DNA of 5,295 bases. Origin: Algoriphagus sp. (GTDB lineage Bacteria; Bacteroidota; Bacteroidia; Cytophagales; Cyclobacteriaceae). Below are positions 1 through 5,295 of the stretch, piece after piece; within the stretch, counting starts at the first letter, position 1, and each line of letters begins with the position of its first letter. Where the stretch lies: positions 1 to 5,295 of the forward strand of contig JALRIY010000161.1 of NCBI GenBank assembly GCA_023255285.1, read 5' to 3'. The translations under genes and the position numbers were made by a program. A model generated the notes under the pieces. That model was not told the DNA's origin, did not search any database, and was given only the letters and a program-made list of their open reading frames with translations.

Positions 1-1
1 A

Positions 2-574
2 ATAACTTGTATAACCCTTTTACTTTTCTTTGGATCTGTCCTAAGCGGCCTAAGTCAATCATTGAACTCCCTCATAGCTATCGAGGTAGTTTCTGGCGCT
101 CAAAAATCAGCAGCAGCACTGGTCAAAGAAAGGGGGTTGGTTTTGGTTTTTCATGATCCCAGCTGTCCTTTTGCAAGCTTGTATGAAAATCGAATTAAAG
201 CCGTGAAGAGCAAGTTTGAAAGCCAAGGAATTGGATTCGCGCTAGTCAATCCACACCGTTCTTCATCTGAATATGATTTGAAGGAATTGCGTACTTACTG
301 CACCGAAAACGGACTAAATCTCCCCTACTTGGTCGACGATAACCAACTTTGGACTACTTATTTTAAAGCCAGTAAAATTCCTGAAGCACTCTTGCTCCGC
401 CCAACTTCCGGTGGGGTGGAGGTAGTGTATAAAGGTGCTATTGACAACAATGCTCAATTGGAAACTGCCGTAACTGCACGCTACCTTGAGCAGGCAATAT
501 TGCAAGTCCTTCGAGGTGAAACCCCAGGCGTAGGGCAAGTTAGAGCAGTAGGATGCACCATCCGATCCTATTAG
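2..574 (+). CDS. Exported peroxiredoxin-like (redoxin) protein, 5' end missing
   Basis: The reading frame is open to the left edge, so the start codon lies outside the window. The TTG at 62 is an internal leucine, not a start. The first visible residues are the end of a hydrophobic signal peptide (TLLLFFGSVLSGLS followed by QS), so the mature protein is probably periplasmic or surface-exposed. The rest resembles the PRX_like1/redoxin branch of the thioredoxin fold: a strand then DPSCPFASLYENRI (compare the family CPYVKxYExR block; Cys codon at 164-166), a PYLVDD block near 323-340, VVYKGAIDNN near 425-451, and a C-terminal VGCTI (Cys codon 554-556) matching the family's GCxI ending. A peroxidase or thiol-disulfide role is inferred from the fold; the substrate is unknown. 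The usual TP before the last central strand is IP here, and the first Cys of the family's CNHC-type motif is absent. The gene converges on the transglutaminase-like gene with a 4-base overlap. Confidence 0.8.
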   Translation: MTCITLLLFFGSVLSGLSQSLNSLIAIEVVSGAQKSAAALVKERGLVLVFHDPSCPFASLYENRIKAVKSKFESQGIGFALVNPHRSSSEYDLKELRTYCTENGLNLPYLVDDNQLWTTYFKASKIPEALLLRPTSGGVEVVYKGAIDNNAQLETAVTARYLEQAILQVLRGETPGVGQVRAVGCTIRSY

Positions 575-1407
575 GCAACTAGAATTTCTAAGAGCTCTTT
601 GACTTCTCCTAGTTTTGAAGACTCTCCAAGATGTTCAAATGCTGTTGCAAGATTTTTTAAAAATCTTAGCACAATTGCCAAATTAGTGCATGGCTCAAAG
701 TAAACAGGTAGTGGATCTATTTTAAGTTGCTCCAAAAAATTCTGAATTTCCTTTTTTGAAAAAACAAGCCCCTTGTTAAAGGCATTGATGTAAAAATTAG
801 TTTCTCCTTGTTGGTAAATAAGCACAAATAAATTGGGGAGATTAACCCCATAAATCGGTAAACCAAGTTTCTGGGAAACCAATAAATAAATACTGCACAA
901 GCTAATGGGATTTCCTTTTTTTGACTCCAGCACCGCAGAAAGCATGCTATTACTTGGAGAGTGAAAATTCTTGGTATTGCCTGAAAATTGAAGCTGCTTA
1001 AAAAATACATGATTCAAAATTTTCACCTGGTCCAAGGGTTGCAAATCAGGTGAAAAATGCGTCCAAGCTTCTATATACAATTGATGAATTGCTGCTTTCA
1101 ATGTTTCTAGCTCTAAATCCGGGTATTGGTAGGTATTAAGGATCCAAAGACCATCCAGTAAATCCTGATTTTGGGAAGCTTTCCAATCAGTCAATCGTTG
1201 TTTGACTAATCCAAACTGCAAATCATGCACTAAGTCTTCCAATTCCTTTTGAAGAATCGGATTAAAACTTTCCTCCCATTTTTGCTCCAATACTGGAATT
1301 ACTGCAGCACCTAAGCCAATCAATTTTTCACGAACATGCTGCTTTACTTCCCAGTCTGAGTCGTCTAGAAGGGAAATTAAAGCATCAAGTTGAGAAGGAG
1401 AAAGCAT
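571..1407 (-). CDS. SirB1/transglutaminase-core2-like protein with HEAT-like N-terminus
   Basis: A 278-residue protein with no signal peptide or membrane segment, so probably cytoplasmic. Residues 1-70 look like helical HEAT-type repeats (LLDDSDWEVKQHVREKLIGLG, then VIPVLEQKW). Residues about 100-215 match the transglutaminase-like SirB1 family: FHSPSNSMLSAVLESKKGNP at 148-167, ISLCSIYLLVSQKLGLPIYGVNLP at 168-191, and YINAFNKGLVFSKKE at 206-220, the counterpart of the family's DPFNGG block. The C-terminus (NLAIVLRFLKNLATAFEHLG, 242-261) matches the helical tail of the family. No clear Cys-His-Asp triad is visible: the family GHF motif reads NLF at 192-194 and Cys171 lies several residues after the usual nucleophile position. 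It may therefore be a binding or scaffold domain rather than an enzyme, and the biochemical role is unknown. The ATG at 1407 is the natural start. The gene lies downstream of the amidase on the same strand, but a 119-base gap with a terminator suggests separate transcription. Confidence 0.85.
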   Translation of the reverse strand: MLSPSQLDALISLLDDSDWEVKQHVREKLIGLGAAVIPVLEQKWEESFNPILQKELEDLVHDLQFGLVKQRLTDWKASQNQDLLDGLWILNTYQYPDLELETLKAAIHQLYIEAWTHFSPDLQPLDQVKILNHVFFKQLQFSGNTKNFHSPSNSMLSAVLESKKGNPISLCSIYLLVSQKLGLPIYGVNLPNLFVLIYQQGETNFYINAFNKGLVFSKKEIQNFLEQLKIDPLPVYFEPCTNLAIVLRFLKNLATAFEHLGESSKLGEVKELLEILVA

Positions 1408-1425
1408 GGAAATAAATTGTGATTA

Positions 1426-1433
1426 TAAAATTA
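1426..1433 (-). promoter_or_regulatory. Weak -7 promoter candidate for the transglutaminase-like gene
   Basis: Read on the minus strand this is TAATTTTA, a 7-of-8 match to the Bacteroidota -7 element TAnnTTTG, about 19 bases before the ATG at 1407. No TTTG-type -33 box is visible at the expected distance. The region is AT-rich, so chance matches are likely. It is listed only because the terminator just upstream implies that the gene needs its own promoter. Confidence 0.25.
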
Positions 1434-1476
1434 AAAGCAAGCATCTACGTCAGCTAGGGGCTTCGGCACTATTTTT

Positions 1477-1506
1477 AAAAATAACCTCCCTGAATCCAAG
1501 AAGGTT
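1477..1506 (-). terminator. Rho-independent terminator after the amidase gene
   Basis: Reading the minus strand from 1506 down to 1483, AACCTTCTTG pairs with CAGGGAGGTT (10 pairs, two of them G-U) around a GATT tetraloop. It is followed by ATTTTT at 1482-1477. It begins about 20 bases after the amidase stop codon at 1527-1529, the right place and orientation to end that transcript. The T-tract is part of a palindrome, ATTTTTAAAAAT (1471-1482). Confidence 0.6.
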
Positions 1507-1526
1507 TTCATTCCGACTATGTTAAT

Positions 1527-2327
1527 TTAGTTGATCTCAATTTCCTCTTTATAGGCCTTGATAGAGCGATAAATGGCCGATGCCATGTACTCCTGACCTT
1601 GTTTAGTCATCAAAAAGCGTTCTTCTTCCGAATTGGATAGAAAACCAAGTTCCACCAACACACTTGGCATGGACGGTGTCCACAACACATAAAGTGGGGC
1701 CTGCTTCACTCCCCGACTTTTTCGCCCTACCCTATCTCTAAATTGTGTCTCGATGCGATCTGCTAAAGCAATGCTATTGCCTACATAGGCTTTTTGCATC
1801 AGGTTAAACATCATGTAAGACTCTGGAGAAGTAGGGTCAAAGCCTTCGTATTCTTCTTTGTAGTTGTCTTCCAGCAGGATTACAGAATTTTCTTTTTTTA
1901 TGATGTCAAAATTCGCTTCAAAGTGCTTGGTCCCGATTACAAAAGTTTCTGTACCAAAGGCAGATTTATTGGCCGCTGCATTGGAGTGAATGGAAACAAA
2001 TAGATCCGCCTTGTTGACATTAGCAATAATTGGGCGCTGCTTGAGGGCGGGAAAACTATCGTCAGAGCGGGTGTAAATAACTTCTACATCAGGCATGTTT
2101 TCTTTGATGTACTTTCCTACCAAAAGCGTTACCGACAGATTGATATCTTTTTCTCTGGCTTTGGAACCAATATTTCCTGGATCTTTTCCTCCGTGGCCTG
2201 CGTCCAATACGATTTTTCGCATACGAATAGCAGGCATCATGGTCTCATTCGGAATAAATCCACCGAATAAAAAGGGAACTAAAATTAGAAATCTTAACAG
2301 ATTTTTTTTGGTTTTAAACCTTTCCAT
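1527..2327 (-). CDS. Exported N-acetylmuramoyl-L-alanine amidase (Amidase_3, zinc-dependent)
   Basis: Cleaves the amide bond between N-acetylmuramic acid and L-alanine of the stem peptide in peptidoglycan, in the periplasm. The 266-residue protein starts at ATG 2327 and has a basic then hydrophobic N-terminus (ERFKTKKNLLRFLILVPFLFGG) that is a signal peptide or membrane anchor. A longer frame from a TTG at 2387 would put 20 extra residues before this signal and leave only 2 bases before lptD, so ATG is preferred. The Amidase_3 domain runs from about 37 to 260: DAGHGGKDPG (zinc His45), REKDINL (zinc Glu59), VSIHSNA (zinc His114) and VLVELGFLSN (catalytic Glu226). All key residues are present. 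An insert at about 135-180 (including NSVILLEDNYKEEY and FDPTSPES) lies where AmiA/B/C enzymes carry the autoinhibitory helix released by LytM-type activators. No AMIN, SPOR or LysM domain is visible. It is divergent to lptD and followed by a terminator. Confidence 0.93.
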   Translation of the reverse strand: MERFKTKKNLLRFLILVPFLFGGFIPNETMMPAIRMRKIVLDAGHGGKDPGNIGSKAREKDINLSVTLLVGKYIKENMPDVEVIYTRSDDSFPALKQRPIIANVNKADLFVSIHSNAAANKSAFGTETFVIGTKHFEANFDIIKKENSVILLEDNYKEEYEGFDPTSPESYMMFNLMQKAYVGNSIALADRIETQFRDRVGRKSRGVKQAPLYVLWTPSMPSVLVELGFLSNSEEERFLMTKQGQEYMASAIYRSIKAYKEEIEIN

Positions 2328-2341
2328 GAGGGCAATCGAGT

Positions 2342-2349
2342 TAACTTTA
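2342..2349 (+). promoter_or_regulatory. Candidate -7 element for lptD
   Basis: TAACTTTA matches TAnnTTTG at seven of eight positions and would start a transcript near 2356, giving a leader of about 35 bases before the GTG at 2390. No good TTTG -33 box is seen. The gap between the two divergent genes is only 62 bases, so the lptD promoter must lie here or inside the start of the amidase gene. Confidence 0.3.
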
Positions 2350-2352
2350 CAC

Positions 2353-2364
2353 GAAATTAATTTC
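2353..2364. promoter_or_regulatory. 12-bp perfect palindrome between divergent promoters (possible operator)
   Basis: GAAATTAATTTC is identical on both strands. It sits in the middle of the 62-base divergent region, over the predicted start points of both transcripts, and shares one base with the amidase -7 element. It could bind a dimeric regulator. It is AT-rich and could also be chance, and no regulator gene is present in the window. Confidence 0.3.
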
Positions 2365-2371
2365 AAAAATA
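2364..2371 (-). promoter_or_regulatory. -7 promoter element of the amidase gene
   Basis: On the minus strand this reads TATTTTTG, an exact match to the Bacteroidota primary-sigma -7 consensus TAnnTTTG. It lies 36 bases before the ATG at 2327, giving a predicted leader of about 30 bases. A TTTG -33 element at the usual 19-20 base distance is not evident. Confidence 0.45.
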
Positions 2372-2389
2372 CTAAAAGCGAACGCAAGG

Positions 2390-5095
2390 GTGGCGAGAAT
2401 TCGGATACTTTTTTTTATCCTTCTTACAAGTTGGTGCATCCATTTGGAGGCCTCTGCACAGCAAGGTAGTCGGCCACAACGGGCAAGAAAAACAAGCGCT
2501 TCAATCCCAACCCTTGCACCTCTACTTGATACCACTCTAGTCCAGCTAGATACACTTACACAAGTTGATTCGGCAAATAATGTGCCTAAAAGTGGAATTG
2601 AAACTGAAATTCTTTACTTCGCAGAAGACAGTATCATTACGGACTTTACCGAAAACAAAGTCTACCTCTACAAAAATGCCTGGTTTGAGTACGGAACCAT
2701 GCGCCTAGATGCCGACCGCATCGTCATCGACTGGAAAAACTCCGAACTCTATGCTTCGGGAATTGTAGATAGCTTGGGGGTAGTTTCTGGTAATCCATTT
2801 TTTAAAGATGGAAATTCGGTCTATGAAATCCGGAAAGAGATGCGGTACAACTTTAAAACCCAAAAAGCAATTATCAAGGATGTAGTGACCGAGCAGCAGG
2901 ATGGGGTACTCCGAGGTACTACCATCAAAAAAACTGAAGATGGCAGTGTGTACTTAGACCATGGCTACTACACGACCTGCAAACTAACCAAGCCTCACTG
3001 GCACATTTCTTCTTCCAAAATCAAATCTATTTCAGGCAAACAGGTGGTTTCAGGCCCTTTCAACTTGTACTTCAACGGCATCCCTACTCCCCTTGGCCTT
3101 CCCTTCGGTCTGATTCCGGATACTCCCGAGGAAAAGGCTTCAGGGATTATCTTTCCCTCTTATGGACGCGAACAGGTTCGAGGATTGAGTTTGAGAGATT
3201 TGGGCTACTATTTTGCATTTAACGATTACATACACTTGCGTGTCACAGGGGATGTCTACTCCAAAGGAGGCTGGGGGGTCAAATCCCAGGCCATGTACAC
3301 CAAAAAATACAGATACAATGGTGGTTTTAATATCGATTTTCAAAAATTCGTCAGTCCAGAAACAGAATTAATTCCCCTGAACTACAACACGTTTCGGGTA
3401 CAGTGGAACCACAGTCCTATTACCCGAGGAACAGGTAAGTTTTCTGCTTCGGTCAATGCAGGTTCCACCAGCTACTTCAACAACGTCATCAATCCAAACA
3501 ATTTTGCGAATAACGTCACTGGAGATTTAAGTTCGAATGTATCCTATTCCAAAACATTTGCAGGCACCCCCTTCTCCCTTTCTGCTAACCTTCGCCACTC
3601 TCAAAGTGTGCAAACTGGGGAAGTAAGGATGGATTTGCCCACGGTTGGCATCAACATGAACCGGCAAAGCCCATTCAAAAATGTTAAATTTGAGCCCCTC
3701 AAAACGTTGAATATTGCTTGGAACTTCAATCTTCAAAACTCCATATCAAACCGACTAAACAGCTTTGGGCAAACCAGCGCTACGGATGGTCCTGAAACCA
3801 TTCCTTTCAATGCCGATAACTTTGGGCTACTCCTTAGAAACGGGAACAACGGCGCTCGAAATACAATCCCCCTAAGTTCTAATTTTACTTTATTCAAATA
3901 CTTTACGGGTACTACTTCCGTCAACTACACCGAACTCTGGTACATGCAACGATTCAATTACAGTTACAATGAAAGCACCAACCAGGTAGATCGAGTAAAA
4001 GAGCAAGGATTCAATCGTGTGGGATTTTATAGCACTTCCTTTGCTATGAACACCAACTTTTATGGTTTTTATAATTTTGGAGGAAAAGGAAAATTACAAA
4101 CCATACGCCACCACATGGCCCCCACTTTTGGTTTCAACTTTAATCCAGACTTTTCAGACCCAGCCTACGGCTACTACCAGGAAGTACAATCCGACAAATC
4201 TGGGGTACTTCGTCGCTATTCCAGACACCAAGGACTTATTTTTGGAGAAGCTCCGTTAGGTGAATCTAGAGCCTTGAGCTTGGGTTTACGAAATGTACTG
4301 GAGGCTAAACTCAGAACAGATACCGACAGTACGGAGGGAGAAACAAAAAAGATTCCACTTCTTGAATCCTTAAACATCAATACGGCCTACAATTTTGCTG
4401 CAGACTCATTTCAGCTTTCTCCTTTGCAAGTATCAGCACGAACGAGTCTTTTTGACCAAAAGCTTTCAATCAACCTAAATAGTACCATTGACCCCTATGC
4501 CATTCAAACTACCTTAGGATCAGATGGAACAATACGCTATAGAAGCAGTCCAGAATTTGCTTGGAAAAAAGGTCAGGGTATCGGTACAATCCGAAATGCT
4601 TCTTTGAATATGAATGCTTCCTTAAATCCACGAAATGGACAAAATCCTGGCGAAGTTCGAGATGAACTAACCCAAGATTTTATCCAGAAAGGCGGGGTGA
4701 TGAATGCCTTTGTGGAAAATGAAATCAACCGAATTGTAGCTGATCCTAGCCAATACATTGATTGGGATATCCCGTGGAACTTAGCTATCGGCTATAACCT
4801 AGCCTATGCTCGGCAAGTCAACAATACCACCAACATCACCCAAGCAATGAATGTAAGTGGGGATCTTTCGATTTCTGAGAAATGGAAGGTTAATTTTAAT
4901 ACGGGGTATAATTTTGATTCAAAGGAAATCACACAAACTATGATCGGCATCGCAAGGGACCTCCATTGCTGGCAAATGAATTTAAATTGGGTTCCTTTTG
5001 GAAGATTTACCTCCTATAACATCGACATCCGGGTAAAATCGTCCATCCTACAAGACCTTAAAGTGTCGAGAAGAAGAACTTTCTTCGATTTTTAA
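2390..5095 (+). CDS. lptD: LPS-assembly outer-membrane protein LptD (Bacteroidota type)
   Basis: The outer-membrane translocon that receives lipopolysaccharide from the periplasmic Lpt bridge and inserts it into the outer leaflet, normally with an LptE plug (not in this window). The 901-residue length suits the family. The start is GTG at 2390: no in-frame ATG lies between the stop at 2342-2344 and the signal peptide, which is cut after ASA23 with Gln24 next. Residues 24-68 are a Thr/Ser/Pro-rich linker. Residues about 69-215 form the OstA/LptA-like beta-jellyroll (ILYFAEDS, MRLDADRIVIDW). The conserved entry to the barrel is at 224-260 (IPTPLGLPFGLIP, SGIIFPSYG), and the C-terminal barrel follows, with many aromatic and Asn-rich strands and loops. 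It ends in RRRTFFDF with a terminal Phe, as expected for a BAM signal. The mature chain has only two cysteines, Cys197 (YYTTCKL) and Cys860 (DLHCWQM), which match the family's inter-domain disulfide. It is divergent to the amidase. Confidence 0.92.
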   Translation: MARIRILFFILLTSWCIHLEASAQQGSRPQRARKTSASIPTLAPLLDTTLVQLDTLTQVDSANNVPKSGIETEILYFAEDSIITDFTENKVYLYKNAWFEYGTMRLDADRIVIDWKNSELYASGIVDSLGVVSGNPFFKDGNSVYEIRKEMRYNFKTQKAIIKDVVTEQQDGVLRGTTIKKTEDGSVYLDHGYYTTCKLTKPHWHISSSKIKSISGKQVVSGPFNLYFNGIPTPLGLPFGLIPDTPEEKASGIIFPSYGREQVRGLSLRDLGYYFAFNDYIHLRVTGDVYSKGGWGVKSQAMYTKKYRYNGGFNIDFQKFVSPETELIPLNYNTFRVQWNHSPITRGTGKFSASVNAGSTSYFNNVINPNNFANNVTGDLSSNVSYSKTFAGTPFSLSANLRHSQSVQTGEVRMDLPTVGINMNRQSPFKNVKFEPLKTLNIAWNFNLQNSISNRLNSFGQTSATDGPETIPFNADNFGLLLRNGNNGARNTIPLSSNFTLFKYFTGTTSVNYTELWYMQRFNYSYNESTNQVDRVKEQGFNRVGFYSTSFAMNTNFYGFYNFGGKGKLQTIRHHMAPTFGFNFNPDFSDPAYGYYQEVQSDKSGVLRRYSRHQGLIFGEAPLGESRALSLGLRNVLEAKLRTDTDSTEGETKKIPLLESLNINTAYNFAADSFQLSPLQVSARTSLFDQKLSINLNSTIDPYAIQTTLGSDGTIRYRSSPEFAWKKGQGIGTIRNASLNMNASLNPRNGQNPGEVRDELTQDFIQKGGVMNAFVENEINRIVADPSQYIDWDIPWNLAIGYNLAYARQVNNTTNITQAMNVSGDLSISEKWKVNFNTGYNFDSKEITQTMIGIARDLHCWQMNLNWVPFGRFTSYNIDIRVKSSILQDLKVSRRRTFFDF
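5066..5093 (+). terminator. Possible terminator hairpin overlapping the lptD 3' end
   Basis: GAAGAA at 5070-5075 pairs with TTCTTC at 5081-5086 around a 5-base loop, with two more pairs (5066-5067 with 5087-5088) across a 2-base bulge. Five T residues follow at 5089-5093, the last being the first base of the stop codon. The hairpin therefore lies inside the codons for the last residues of LptD. The stem is short and A/T-rich, so termination may be weak or absent. Confidence 0.3.
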
Positions 5096-5142
5096 ACAGC
5101 CGACTTCATCTTTCTTGTCGTAGTTTTCGTTGGAATATTCAA

Positions 5143-5295
5143 ATGGTTAAAACTACAATTCCATCTATGAAATCTCTTATTCTACCGATCTACCTTGGAC
5201 TCTTTTTTGTAAGTCTACTCTTGCCGACTATCGCCACTGCACAACTTAAAAAGGTGCTCGATAAAGTGAGCACTGCCACTGGAGGAGTAGTCAAC
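5143..5295 (+). CDS. Exported protein of unknown function, 3' end missing
   Basis: An open frame of 51 codons runs off the right edge. It begins MVKTTIPSMKSLILP; a second in-frame ATG at 5167 gives a more usual signal peptide starting MKSLILPIYLGLFF and is an equally likely start. The hydrophobic stretch ends in TIATA with Gln-Leu-Lys-Lys after it, a typical signal peptidase I site with Gln at +1. The visible mature part, LKKVLDKVSTATGGVVN, is too short to identify; it faintly recalls the start of DUF4197-type periplasmic proteins, but that is a guess. It lies 47 bases (71 for the second ATG) after lptD on the same strand, so it could be cotranscribed unless the weak hairpin at the lptD end stops transcription. 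Confidence 0.6.
   Translation, partial: MVKTTIPSMKSLILPIYLGLFFVSLLLPTIATAQLKKVLDKVSTATGGVVN

Noticed and set aside
62..64. TTG as the start codon of the first gene
   Set aside because: The frame stays open upstream to the window edge and encodes the hydrophobic part of a signal peptide, so the TTG is an internal leucine just after the likely cleavage site.
577..616. Inverted repeat AACTAG...CTAGTT followed by TTTT as a terminator for the first gene
   Set aside because: Only six pairs with a 26-base loop, lying inside the coding sequence of the opposite gene. Too weak to call.
2328..2387. A 20-residue N-terminal extension of the amidase from a TTG at 2387
   Set aside because: It would precede a complete signal peptide starting at ATG 2327, would cover the TAnnTTTG match, and would leave 2 bases between divergent genes.
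2435..2437. Cys16 of LptD as a lipobox cysteine
   Set aside because: The preceding residues LTSW do not fit a lipobox (bulky Trp at -1), and a good signal peptidase I site follows at residue 23.
2095..2469. A 124-codon plus-strand open frame across the divergent region
   Set aside because: It lies antisense to the amidase and out of frame with lptD, contains no recognisable motif, and both overlapped genes are strongly supported.
3140..4758. Several 60-70 codon frames antisense to or out of frame with lptD
   Set aside because: They are shadows of a long, well-supported coding frame, with no motifs, signal peptides or promoter elements of their own.
5121..5128. TAGTTTTC as a -7 element for the right-edge gene
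   Set aside because: One mismatch to TAnnTTTG and no -33 box at the right distance; readthrough from lptD is equally plausible.

Overview
The window carries five protein genes, two of them cut by the window edges, and no RNA genes, mobile elements, repeat arrays or CRISPR. The source is most likely a member of the Bacteroidota, probably of Cytophagales type. The evidence is a Bacteroidota-style LptD, an AmiA/B/C-type amidase with the insert usual in that phylum, a TAnnTTTG-type -7 promoter element, no clear Shine-Dalgarno sites, and predicted signal peptidase I sites followed by glutamine in three exported proteins. The DNA is moderately AT-rich and looks even in composition. I see no sign of recent transfer.

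Layout from left to right: (1) 2-574 (+), the 3' part of a secreted peroxiredoxin-like/thioredoxin-fold protein. (2) 571-1407 (-), a SirB1/transglutaminase-core2-like protein with a HEAT-like N-terminus; its stop codon overlaps that of gene 1 tail to tail. (3) 1408-1526, a 119-base gap with a good terminator hairpin for the upstream amidase and a weak promoter candidate for gene 2. (4) 1527-2327 (-), an exported zinc N-acetylmuramoyl-L-alanine amidase. (5) 2328-2389, a compact divergent promoter region with a -7 match for the amidase, a weaker one for lptD and a 12-bp palindrome between them. (6) 2390-5095 (+), a full-length LptD-like LPS-assembly outer-membrane protein starting at GTG. (7) 5143-5295 (+), the signal peptide and first mature residues of another exported protein, cut by the right edge.

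The centre of the window is an envelope-biogenesis locus. LptD inserts lipopolysaccharide into the outer leaflet of the outer membrane, and the divergent amidase cleaves peptidoglycan, probably at the division septum. The compact shared region could couple their transcription. The flanking peroxiredoxin-like and transglutaminase-like genes have no evident mechanistic link to them. I found no convincing undescribed system. The points most worth checking are the single-disulfide cysteine layout of LptD, the divergent promoter geometry, and the apparently degenerate active site of the transglutaminase-like protein.
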